A DNA stretch of 64,000 nt, from positions 935,107-999,106 of the forward strand of contig NZ_CP007026.1 in assembly GCF_000812185.1 (NCBI RefSeq), given 5' to 3'. A program made the translations under genes and the position numbers. This DNA comes from Candidatus Nitrosopelagicus brevis (lineage in GTDB: Archaea > Thermoproteota > Nitrososphaeria > Nitrososphaerales > Nitrosopumilaceae). Shown here one piece after another: positions 9,045 to 16,828 of this stretch. A model generated the notes under the pieces. It worked only from the letters and a program-made list of their open reading frames with translations. It searched no databases and was not told the DNA's origin. Numbering within the stretch: position 1 is the stretch's first letter; each line of letters begins with the position of its first letter.

Positions 9045-9880
9045 CCAAGATGTTAAAGAGAGTCCTACAGGACGTTCTCTCTGAAGAAGAAAATGAACAG
9101 CTAATCTCTGCATTTGATCAAATTGGAGACATAATCATAGTAAGAATTCCCGATTCATTGGTTTCAAAAAAACAAATTATTGGAAAAACGTTACTAGAGC
9201 AGGTCAGTACCGCAAATTCAATTTTTTATCAATCATCTCCAGTAGAAGGCGATTATAGAACAAGAAAACTCGAAGTAATTGCAGGAGAAGATAAAACTCA
9301 AACAGAATACAAAGAAAATGGATGTAGATTTATCGTTGATGTGGAAAAAGCATTTTTCTCTCCACGATTATCAACAGAAAGAGAAAGAATTGCAGGATTA
9401 GTCAAAGATGGAGAGGTGATGATCAACATGTTTGGAGGCGTAGGAATGTTTTCGTTACTTGCAGCAAAAAATACTTCATGTACAGTTTACAACATCGACC
9501 TAAATCCTGTTGCAGCACAATTATGTAAAGAAAATGCTCAGATTAACAAACTCAAAGGCGAGGTCATTTCTTTGAACGGAGACGCAACCAAAGTGATTAA
9601 TGAACAATTGACTGGCAAGGCAGACAGAATATTGATGTTGTTACCTGAACGATCTGATGAGTTTTTAGATTCAGCATTAAACGGATTAAAAAATAATGGA
9701 GTAATTCATTATTATTCTCACATGCATGCTGATAAAAAACAAGATGCACCAAAATTGTCTGAAGAACATTTTATGAGTGTGAATAAAACAAATGCAGAAA
9801 TCATAACTTCGCGAAATGTAAGGCCTGTAGGACCAAGATTTTATCAAACTGTAGTAGATGTTAAAATTTCAAAGAGCTAA
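9041..9880 (+). CDS. Trm5/TYW2-type tRNA modification enzyme
   Basis: A 279-aa class I SAM-dependent enzyme. The SAM site is MINMFGGVGMFSLLAAK followed by VYNIDLNPVAAQLCKENAQIN, and SPRLSTERERIA matches the Trm5 core. The family makes m1G37 in tRNA (Trm5) or transfers aminocarboxypropyl in wybutosine synthesis (TYW2). Trm5 normally has an Asn-Leu-Pro motif; here that place reads DRILMLLPERS, with Leu where Asn is expected, and the protein is short for Trm5. I therefore do not decide between the two. Translationally coupled to ABCE1. Confidence 0.8.
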   Translation: MTKMLKRVLQDVLSEEENEQLISAFDQIGDIIIVRIPDSLVSKKQIIGKTLLEQVSTANSIFYQSSPVEGDYRTRKLEVIAGEDKTQTEYKENGCRFIVDVEKAFFSPRLSTERERIAGLVKDGEVMINMFGGVGMFSLLAAKNTSCTVYNIDLNPVAAQLCKENAQINKLKGEVISLNGDATKVINEQLTGKADRILMLLPERSDEFLDSALNGLKNNGVIHYYSHMHADKKQDAPKLSEEHFMSVNKTNAEIITSRNVRPVGPRFYQTVVDVKISKS

Positions 9881-10095
9881 TCATCTTCAATTAATGAAGA
9901 AGGTTTTGCAGCGGTTGTAGCCATTTGATATCCAATCCAAGACACTATTCCTAAAACACCACCTACAACCATGAGTATAGTCAATTGTAGAACAATTGGG
10001 CTCCATTCAGAGAGCATCAAGAGGTATGCATAGACAAAAAATGCCGCTATACAAGATACAAAGATGAAAACACCCATTGATTTTCGTCTTGACAT
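9877..10095 (-). CDS. Small two-helix membrane protein
   Basis: A 72-aa protein of unknown function. After a basic start (MSRRKS) it has two hydrophobic helices (about residues 8-29 and 33-58) and a soluble tail ending in SSLIEDD. It overlaps the convergent methyltransferase by 4 nt. The size and topology fit a small integral membrane protein; nothing else can be said. Confidence 0.6.
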   Translation of the reverse strand: MSRRKSMGVFIFVSCIAAFFVYAYLLMLSEWSPIVLQLTILMVVGGVLGIVSWIGYQMATTAAKPSSLIEDD

Positions 10096-10119
10096 GTCGA
10101 TTCGAACTAAAACAGTAAT

Positions 10120-10617
10120 TTAACTGAATTCAATTGCCATCATGTAGGCATCTTCCCCATCACGATAATACGACTTTAGTCTTTGTTTGATATCCATACC
10201 CAGATCTTGATATAATTTTACAGCCTCAGTATTACTACAACGTACCTCAAGATACATTTCATCACACTGTTTTTCTTTAACACCTTTGAATGCTTCATTC
10301 ACAAGAATTTTTCCAAATCCGTTTCCTCGCTGTTCTTCAAGTACAGCTACGGATACAACGTGACCTTTTTTGACAAATCCAAGTTTTTTAAAATTTGAAA
10401 ATCCAAATTCTGTTTTGCACATAATATATCCTACATATTGACTATCTTTTTCAGCAACTAGAAATGCCTCTGGAGCTTCGGCCAAGAGACTTTCATAGAA
10501 ATAATCAGAATAATGTTCAGGTAATGTTTTCATATTAATTTCCATTACACCGATTAGATCACTAGGTTCACAACGTCTGAATATAGCGCCATTATGTTCT
10601 CTTAGAATTACCTGCAT
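10120..10617 (-). CDS. rimI: RimI-like GNAT N-acetyltransferase
   Basis: A 165-aa GNAT-fold enzyme. The acetyl-CoA-binding motif is VSVAVLEEQRGNGFGKILV (Q/RxxGxG/A), followed by CDEMYLEVRCSNTEAVKLYQDLGM, the typical RimI/Ard1 C-terminal half. Archaeal members acetylate protein N-termini, including Alba-type substrates in Sulfolobus. Divergent from the site-2 protease gene with 73 nt between starts. Confidence 0.88.
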   Translation of the reverse strand: MQVILREHNGAIFRRCEPSDLIGVMEINMKTLPEHYSDYFYESLLAEAPEAFLVAEKDSQYVGYIMCKTEFGFSNFKKLGFVKKGHVVSVAVLEEQRGNGFGKILVNEAFKGVKEKQCDEMYLEVRCSNTEAVKLYQDLGMDIKQRLKSYYRDGEDAYMMAIEFS

Positions 10618-10690
10618 ACTAGTACATGAAATCTTGCGTATTTAATTTTAAGTTGGAAAAGCAATTATGTTCTTGTTATATACGATCTTT

Positions 10691-11788
10691 ATGATAGAGC
10701 CTACTCAGGAATTCATAACAAAGGTTGTAGAAAATCATTTTGATGTTTCAGATAGGGAAATCGGTCTAGTAAAGATGCAATTTTATTTTGAGGACCAAGA
10801 TTTCAAGGAAAAATTTGTTCGCTTAACACAAGAGTTAGAAACTAACAATTTACTTTGTACGCTTGAAAAAGAAGGATACAGACACATGGTAGTCGTATCA
10901 AAGATGCCTAAACAAAAAAAGAGAAGGTGGTTGTCAAAATCTTGGACACCAAGGATAATGTTTGCTGCAACTGTTGCAATGGTGTTAATTGATGGTTTCT
11001 ACAGAACTGCAATGCTTAACACATTTCCGCTAATCCAACCAATTGGCGACCCGCTTGGAGTTGCAGTTGTATATGCTTGGGCATTGTTAGGAATTTTAGG
11101 AGTTCATGAAGCAGGACACTTGTTTGCTGCAAAATGGCATAAGATAAAGACAACATGGCCATACTTTATTCCAGGTATCCCAATTGTAGGAATACCAACA
11201 TTTGGTGCATTCATTCAATCAAGAAGTCTTACCGTAAATAGAGACATTTTATTTGATATTGCAGTAGCCGGTCCAATAGCAGGATTAGTAGTTGCAGTAG
11301 TTGTTGTAATTTTTGGCGCATGGACGTCACCGGTAATTGACAGTCAGGTAGCAGAAGATCTGATGATGGGTTCAACATTATTCCCAATGAATGAGAATTT
11401 GATAATGAAAGGTGCACTTGCACTGTTTGACAAGGATGGTACAGAAGTTGAAGTGATAATGTCTCCAATAATGTTTGCAGCATGGCTTGGATTTTTAATT
11501 ACGTTTTTGAATTTACTGCCGGCATGGCAATTGGATGGAGGTCACATGTCAAGAGTCATTTTGGGACAAAAATGGCACAAGTTTGCAACTTATGGAAGTT
11601 TGGGAGTTTTAGTGTTGTTGAACTATTGGATGATGGCAATCTTCATTTTAATTTTAAGTTCAAGAAGTAAAGACGCCAGACCACTAGATGACATATCACC
11701 ATTATCAAAAAATAGAAAAATTGTTTACATTGGAGTTATTGTTTTAGCGATTTTGTGTGCACCACTGCCGCAATCAATCTTTCCGTAG
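10691..11788 (+). CDS. Site-2 protease family zinc metalloprotease (M50)
   Basis: An integral membrane protease that would cut substrates inside the membrane. The zinc motif HEAGH is in GVHEAGHLFAAKW (nt about 11104-11142) and the third ligand motif is LLPAWQLDGGH near 11514-11544. Several hydrophobic helices surround both. The soluble N-terminal part (about 85 aa) is the kind seen in archaeal M50B proteins. An upstream ATG at 10667 is possible; 10691 is preferred because a TATA-like TTTAATTTTA at 10641-10650 would start transcription near 10671. Overlaps the convergent LarA-like gene by 15 nt. Confidence 0.9.
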   Translation: MIEPTQEFITKVVENHFDVSDREIGLVKMQFYFEDQDFKEKFVRLTQELETNNLLCTLEKEGYRHMVVVSKMPKQKKRRWLSKSWTPRIMFAATVAMVLIDGFYRTAMLNTFPLIQPIGDPLGVAVVYAWALLGILGVHEAGHLFAAKWHKIKTTWPYFIPGIPIVGIPTFGAFIQSRSLTVNRDILFDIAVAGPIAGLVVAVVVVIFGAWTSPVIDSQVAEDLMMGSTLFPMNENLIMKGALALFDKDGTEVEVIMSPIMFAAWLGFLITFLNLLPAWQLDGGHMSRVILGQKWHKFATYGSLGVLVLLNYWMMAIFILILSSRSKDARPLDDISPLSKNRKIVYIGVIVLAILCAPLPQSIFP

Positions 11789-12862
11789 TAAAGTACGTGC
11801 ACCATCTTCAATCACCTGTACCTTTTGTCTTGGACCTTGATTTTTCAAAATGTAATCCATTGATTTTTTGATTCCATCTACATGAAGCATGCCAAGTTTC
11901 TTGATGTATAGTTCAGGTAAGATTGAAGTAATTGCGATTTGAGCATTTTTTTGAATTTCTGTTAAATAAAGAAGATTTTCCATTCCATCCTCATATTTTG
12001 ATGCGTTTTTGATTTTCTCAGGAGTAATACGTCCATCAATTAGTTTTTGAAATGTTTCTGAACCTAATCCAGCCATACATTCGGCAACGAGTATGATTAA
12101 TCCTTGATTTTTTATCGATGTATGAAAATTCCATACAGAATTTAATGAAGAAGACAATGTTTGATTGCTTGCATCTCTTCCTGTACTAATTATCATCGTA
12201 CGGAACTTTTCTTCAAAGGTTGCTGTGGATTTTAGAAGTGTTTGCGATATGGATGATGTTTTTGATGGATGTCCAACCTGCAAGCCTGAAACTCCCTTTT
12301 TATTTGCTGTAAGTTCTATGCATGAGACCTCAAATCCGTCTGTGAATTTTTTTGCATCACCGAGTGAGGGAGAATCTGTACCAGGTGTTGGTAAATTTCC
12401 CGAGCGGTGTGAAAATGCTTCTAGCATTTTATCTGCACCAAATTTACGAAGTAATCTAGTTGCAACTGTTTCATATCCAAACAAACCATCAAACTGTATC
12501 TCTCCAAGAAATACTAGATTTGAGTTTGACAATTCCTGTTCCTCAAATTCGTTAATACTTACAGTGTCAGGATTGTTTGCTTTTACTTGTGGGAGATTTA
12601 GTTTATCGACTGATAATTTTGGTTTTGAAAAAGATTTGATTTCACATTTTTCATAAATTTTATCAAGAGTTTTTTGTATAGATATACTATAATTTTGAAT
12701 AACAATTTCAGTTGGTTTTGACAAATCTAATGCTTCTAAATTTTCATTTATCACAGAGTCATCAATTATTGGTTTTTCAAACTCTATTCGTTCATCTAGA
12801 TTTTCTGCCATAATATCTAGAACAACTTCATTTTTTCCATAGTTCAACCAGATTTCAGGCAT
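11774..12862 (-). CDS. Divergent LarA-like (nickel-dependent racemase family) protein
   Basis: A 362-aa protein. The N-terminus (MPEIWLNYGKNEVVLDIMAEN) resembles the LarA start with its YGK motif, and GLIILVAECMAGLGSETFQKLI plus the C-terminal IEDGARTL resemble the LarA C-terminal domain. The middle part that carries the catalytic histidines and the lysine that holds the nickel-pincer cofactor in lactate racemase is not recognisable, so enzymatic activity as a racemase is doubtful. I assign it to the LarA fold only tentatively. Convergent with the site-2 protease. Confidence 0.5.
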   Translation of the reverse strand: MPEIWLNYGKNEVVLDIMAENLDERIEFEKPIIDDSVINENLEALDLSKPTEIVIQNYSISIQKTLDKIYEKCEIKSFSKPKLSVDKLNLPQVKANNPDTVSINEFEEQELSNSNLVFLGEIQFDGLFGYETVATRLLRKFGADKMLEAFSHRSGNLPTPGTDSPSLGDAKKFTDGFEVSCIELTANKKGVSGLQVGHPSKTSSISQTLLKSTATFEEKFRTMIISTGRDASNQTLSSSLNSVWNFHTSIKNQGLIILVAECMAGLGSETFQKLIDGRITPEKIKNASKYEDGMENLLYLTEIQKNAQIAITSILPELYIKKLGMLHVDGIKKSMDYILKNQGPRQKVQVIEDGARTLLRKD

Positions 12863-12918
12863 GATTAATGAATAAAATGAACTAAAATAAATACAGCTTT
12901 GCGAATATTTCAGATCTC

Positions 12919-15141
12919 TTGCAGGGTTTTCTTTTAGCTATTCTAGTGTTGACTCTAATAGTTCCAATTGGAATGAGTGATGCATTTGCAGCTGATTGGT
13001 ATAGTACCTCATGGGAATATAGAAAAAAGATAGAGATTTCATTGAATAGTGAAATTAGTTCAGATTTATCTAATTTTCCAGTACTAGTATCAGTAATTGA
13101 TTCAGATTTTATCAAAGCAACAGAGAGTGATGGAACAGACATCATATTTACCGCAAATGATGGGACAACAAGACTTGCACATGAAATAGAGAGATACAAT
13201 ACTTCTACTGGGGAAGTAATTGCATGGGTAAAGATACCAACACTTTCAGCATCAACAGGAACTGACATTTACATTTACTACAAAGGAGTAGTAGAAATTG
13301 ATGCATCTAGTGTTTGGGATGATAATTACAGATTAGTTTACCATCTAAATCAAACATCAACAGGAACTGAAAACGAGTTTTATGATGTATCAGATAACGC
13401 AAATGACGGAACAGGTGGAGGAGAAGGTGATAAAACACAAGATGAAGACAGACGACCAACACGAGCAGAAGGAAAGATTGGATATGGGCAAAGCTTTGAT
13501 GGTCCAGTACAAAGAAATAGCAAACTTGAAGGAACTGGAGATTTTATTTGGACAGATTCAGTAAATAATTGGCCTGGAAATAATGGCGGTACAAGTGATA
13601 ATGATGTCACAGTTGAATTTTGGATAAATGTAGACAGTGATCATGACGATGTAGACATGATGGACGTTTTTGGTTACCGTGCAGGTGGACTGCATAACGA
13701 ATTCACATTATTCAAAGTTGAAAGTCTTAATCAATTTGTAAGAAATGATTCAATACATGATTCATCGGTTGATGCTGCAACATCAGATTGGACACATTTG
13801 ATGATAGTCTATAATCCTGGAGGTTCAAGTAAGATTTACCAAGATGGTGAATTAGCTGAAGAAGTGTCCGGAACTAGTGGAAATAGAGGACCAAGAGCAA
13901 ATGGTAACTTTGTGTTAGGTGCAGAAATTGATAGTACAACGCGTGTAAACAATGAGTTAGTAGGCGATATGGATGAATTTAGAATTTCAGATGGTATTCG
14001 TTCAGCAGATTGGGCAGCAGCATCCTATGCTACACAAAACAGTCCTAGTACATATCTGACATTAAATTGTGAGGAAAATTCAACAACAAAAAATTGTGAT
14101 GATCCAGATACAGCAAAAGATCGAAGTGGAGCATGTGGTTTTGACAGAGATTGTACTCCACCAAGAATTACAAACCATGGAGAATCAGAAACTCCTGATG
14201 GATTTTCCATAAACAATAATGTTTTTGAAGAAAATCAAGAACTATTCAACAAGAATCCAACCATACAAGGAACTGTTGGAGAACCGGTAACAATCAAGGT
14301 CAGAGCATGGGAAAACATGGGAACTGATAAGATTACTTTGGCAATCGCATATCTTGCAATGCACGATGAAAAACCAGATTGGAGAGATTCTACTGCATTT
14401 ATTGAATATCACATAGCGAAAAATCAAGTAATGTATCAAGATGATGACGATATTTTTCTACTAACAGGTGCATCGTCTGAAAAAGTAGAAGATCCATACG
14501 GAGATAATGGAGCTTTAGAATTGTTGGACATTACATTTACCATAATCTTTGCAAAGCCAATGGAGTCATCTCATATTGGAATACAGACTATAGACCACAT
14601 AACAAACTATGATTTGGTATACTTTGAAAATGCCTTGGAAATTTTACCGAAAGAGATTGTAGAGGTTGAAGAAGTACCTGATGTTGTACCTGAAGAGGTT
14701 CCTGAGTCACAACCTAAAGTAATTCCTGAAGAAATACCAGAACCTGAGCCACCAGTAAAAGAACCTGAACCTGAAGTAATGTTAACAGCAACTGATCAGA
14801 AAACTGTTCTAGAATTTGTTGATGAGAACATGCCAGCAAAACATTACGTAAAACGATACATCACAGAAACTGAATACAAGGAATGGTTTGATGTAAACTA
14901 TTCAGAGTACAAGTTCTGGGAGGGAATTGGAATTACACAAGAGAGATTTGATCAAATAGTTCTAGAGATTCAATCAGAACCTAAACCAAAGATGGTACAA
15001 ACAGGATTTGTGTTAGTTCCTGATGATCAAAAGTCATTACCATTAGTAGAAGAAACGTTTGAGCCTGAACCAGCAGAGTTAGAGCCTGTCAAAGAAGAGA
15101 AAAAGGGATTCTTTGACTGGTTGTTTGCACTATTTGGCTAA
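12919..15141 (+). CDS. Secreted DUF2341/LamG-domain surface protein
   Basis: A 740-aa exported protein. The start is TTG; no in-frame ATG exists before the upstream stop at 12883. Residues 1-24 are a signal peptide ending in DAFA before ADWYSTSWEYRKK. A DUF2341 domain (about 26-115) is followed by a LamG/concanavalin-A-like domain (about 130-370), a beta-rich region, a Pro/Glu-rich spacer (about 580-620) and a C-terminal part ending in FFDWLFALFG, a possible membrane-contact end. Such proteins often bind polysaccharide or take part in cell-surface contacts; no enzymatic motif is seen. Confidence 0.75.
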   Translation: MQGFLLAILVLTLIVPIGMSDAFAADWYSTSWEYRKKIEISLNSEISSDLSNFPVLVSVIDSDFIKATESDGTDIIFTANDGTTRLAHEIERYNTSTGEVIAWVKIPTLSASTGTDIYIYYKGVVEIDASSVWDDNYRLVYHLNQTSTGTENEFYDVSDNANDGTGGGEGDKTQDEDRRPTRAEGKIGYGQSFDGPVQRNSKLEGTGDFIWTDSVNNWPGNNGGTSDNDVTVEFWINVDSDHDDVDMMDVFGYRAGGLHNEFTLFKVESLNQFVRNDSIHDSSVDAATSDWTHLMIVYNPGGSSKIYQDGELAEEVSGTSGNRGPRANGNFVLGAEIDSTTRVNNELVGDMDEFRISDGIRSADWAAASYATQNSPSTYLTLNCEENSTTKNCDDPDTAKDRSGACGFDRDCTPPRITNHGESETPDGFSINNNVFEENQELFNKNPTIQGTVGEPVTIKVRAWENMGTDKITLAIAYLAMHDEKPDWRDSTAFIEYHIAKNQVMYQDDDDIFLLTGASSEKVEDPYGDNGALELLDITFTIIFAKPMESSHIGIQTIDHITNYDLVYFENALEILPKEIVEVEEVPDVVPEEVPESQPKVIPEEIPEPEPPVKEPEPEVMLTATDQKTVLEFVDENMPAKHYVKRYITETEYKEWFDVNYSEYKFWEGIGITQERFDQIVLEIQSEPKPKMVQTGFVLVPDDQKSLPLVEETFEPEPAELEPVKEEKKGFFDWLFALFG

Positions 15142-15150
15142 CATATATTG
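15142..15150 (+). promoter_or_regulatory. TATA-like element of pyrE
   Basis: CATATATTG lies about 27 nt before the pyrE ATG at 15174, directly after the stop of the DUF2341 gene. It suggests that pyrE has its own, nearly leaderless promoter. Confidence 0.5.
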
Positions 15151-15173
15151 AATACAATTATCTAACCTTCAGT

Positions 15174-15776
15174 ATGGAATTTGCTAAAGAATTTTCAGCA
15201 TTTCTTTATGAGAAAAAGATCATTAGATTTGGAGATTTCACACTTGCAAGCGGGAAAAAGAGTCCATATTACATTGATTTGAGACTAGTTCCAAGCTTTC
15301 CAATTTACTATAGAAAAATGATTAAAGGATTACAAAACTTGATTGCCGAAGACATTGGATTTGAAAACTTTCACTCACTTGTATCAGTTCCAACAGGAGG
15401 ACTAGTAGTTGCAGCATCACTTGCAACTGAAATTCTAAAACCTCTCATCTATGTTAGAAAACAAGCAAAGGAACATGGAACAGGAAAAGCAGTTGAAGGT
15501 GTAATTTGTCACGACATGAAACTGTTAATGATTGAAGATGTTGTTACAAGCGGCGGTTCAGTAATCAACGCAATAAAATCAATCAAAGAAGAAAAGATGG
15601 TTGTGACTGATGCGTATGCAGTAGTTGACAGAATGGAAGGAGCAACTGAAGCATTACAAGCAGAAGGCGTAAAACTTCACAGTCTTTTAACAATCAAAGA
15701 TATTGCTGAAAGTTTGTTTGAGCAAAAATTAATCTCAGAAGATGTACTAAAACAGGTTCAAGATAGAGTAAATTGA
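15174..15776 (+). CDS. pyrE: Orotate phosphoribosyltransferase
   Basis: A 200-aa enzyme that makes OMP from orotate and PRPP in pyrimidine synthesis. It has the type I PRTase signature LLMIEDVVTSGGSVINAI (about 121-138), the N-terminal SGKKSPYYIDLR orotate-binding segment, and the flexible-loop RKQAKEHGTGKAVEG. Length and motifs are normal for the family. Confidence 0.96.
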   Translation: MEFAKEFSAFLYEKKIIRFGDFTLASGKKSPYYIDLRLVPSFPIYYRKMIKGLQNLIAEDIGFENFHSLVSVPTGGLVVAASLATEILKPLIYVRKQAKEHGTGKAVEGVICHDMKLLMIEDVVTSGGSVINAIKSIKEEKMVVTDAYAVVDRMEGATEALQAEGVKLHSLLTIKDIAESLFEQKLISEDVLKQVQDRVN

Positions 15777-15782
15777 GGCAGC

Positions 15783-15832
15783 TCAGTCAAATGCCTTTAC
15801 ATCATTAATCAGGTATAACTCTGATTCTTCAT
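15783..15832 (-). ncRNA. Candidate C/D box guide sRNA
   Basis: On the minus strand, from 15832 to 15783: box C AUGAAGA, a 13-nt guide, box D' CUGA, a 3-nt spacer, box C' AUGAUGU, a 12-nt guide AAAGGCAUUUGA, and box D CUGA. Both D boxes are perfect, the C and C' boxes each differ from RUGAUGA at one position, and guide and spacer lengths are those of archaeal 2'-O-methylation guides. It lies between the pyrE stop and a tRNA on the same strand, 43 nt downstream of that tRNA. The flanks form no clear terminal stem. Confidence 0.55.
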
Positions 15833-15875
15833 TGCAGCCAATACAGCTACATCATAGCTGGAATTAAAATTTTAG

Positions 15876-15949
15876 TGGGCCCGATGGGCTTCGATCCCAT
15901 GGCTCCTCGGTTATGAGCCGAGTACTCTACTAGGCTGAGTTACGGGCCC
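15876..15949 (-). tRNA. tRNA with CAU anticodon (elongator Met or Ile2)
   Basis: Full cloverleaf: acceptor GGGCCCG/CGGGCCC, D arm with AGCCTAGTAGAG, anticodon stem CTCGG/CCGAG with loop CTCATAA (CAU), T arm ending GATCGAAGC, discriminator A. It lacks the three G-C pairs at the base of the anticodon stem that mark initiator tRNA. The sequence alone does not separate elongator Met from lysidine/agmatidine-type Ile2. CCA not encoded. Confidence 0.9.
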
Positions 15950-15987
15950 TAGGAAAAAATAATTTCAACTTAGTAAAAAGTGTTAGA

Positions 15988-16623
15988 TTAGCAGTAAGAC
16001 TCGTAACAACTGTCTAACAAGAGATTTTGTGCTGCAACAGATTTTTCGGCCGTTGTTAACATCACTGAATCATCAATTGAAGTATTATTGATAATTTTTT
16101 GCCAGGATGCTGCATGTCTAATGTCAGCAGTCATGTGTTCTTCAAAGTATTCTGTTGCATCTTTTGTATCGATACCGTAGAATTCTTTCAATCCTTCTAA
16201 TTTAGTTTGACTTACTTTAGGAATTTCTTTTTCAAATGCATACATTGCACATGCACCATTATCAAAGGAGTCCATTAGTGAACCTAAATTGGATACTGCC
16301 CTATTGGTTTTCTCAAGACCTTCATAGCCTTGTAGTTCGGATTCAGAAATTCCCATAGAACCTGCAAATTTCTCCCATAGAGGAATATGCTCTGATTCTT
16401 CTTTCATATTCTGAACTAATTCGTCTTTCATATCAGAAGATGCATCATTTACCATTGGTTCCATGAATTGTGGGACCTGTTTCACTAATTGATAATATTC
16501 TTTTGAATAACCTTTGAGTGAATCTAGTTCCAGTTTTCCATCAGACCACATCTCGTAAAATGGATGTTTGAGTAAACTTTTGTCTTCAATGATTTGATCG
16601 ATTCGTTTGATTAAAGAACCCAT
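15988..16623 (-). CDS. CADD-type heme-oxygenase-like diiron protein (possible pABA synthase)
   Basis: A 211-aa protein of the TenA/PqqC/HDO fold. It aligns along its length with chlamydial CADD, which makes p-aminobenzoate for folate from its own tyrosine. Metal ligands appear conserved: E75, H79, E131, H163, D167, H170. So are the tyrosine matching CADD Y27 (Y23 in PFYEMWSDG), the one matching Y43 (Y39) and the lysine matching K152 (K141). The CADD numbering is from memory. The C-terminus ends in SCYESYC. Flanked by tRNA genes, not by folate genes. TenA-type thiaminase is less likely because the cysteine pattern differs. Confidence 0.75.
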   Translation of the reverse strand: MGSLIKRIDQIIEDKSLLKHPFYEMWSDGKLELDSLKGYSKEYYQLVKQVPQFMEPMVNDASSDMKDELVQNMKEESEHIPLWEKFAGSMGISESELQGYEGLEKTNRAVSNLGSLMDSFDNGACAMYAFEKEIPKVSQTKLEGLKEFYGIDTKDATEYFEEHMTADIRHAASWQKIINNTSIDDSVMLTTAEKSVAAQNLLLDSCYESYC

Positions 16624-16701
16624 GATTGATGTTCTTGAAATTAGGATAAAAAAGCTTGTGATTACAAAAAGTTTTATGGATTAGAAGAGCCGGAATTTTA
16701 A

Positions 16702-16776
16702 GCTCCTGTAGTGTAGTCCGGTCAAGCATTTAGGCCTTTCACGCCTGAGACTCGGGTTCGAATCCCGACGGGAGCA
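16702..16776 (+). tRNA. tRNA-Glu (UUC)
   Basis: Acceptor GCTCCTG/CGGGAGC, anticodon stem AGGC/GCCT region with loop CTTTCAC (anticodon UUC), T arm CGGGTTCGAATCCCG, discriminator A. A TATA-like AGTTTTATGG near 16669-16678 lies about 28 nt upstream. CCA not encoded. Confidence 0.95.
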
Positions 16777-16828
16777 TACAATTCTAAAGTTTAATATGTT
16801 ATTTCAGAAAATTTTGATTAGATAATTT

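Noticed and set aside
12165-12656. A 163-aa frame opposite the LarA-like gene
   Set aside because: Shadow of the minus-strand gene; low-complexity Ser/Phe composition and no promoter.
15844-15860. Stem CAGCTA-catca-TAGCTG as a terminator
   Set aside because: No T run follows on either strand and archaeal terminators do not need hairpins; the stem may be chance or part of the precursor of the candidate sRNA.
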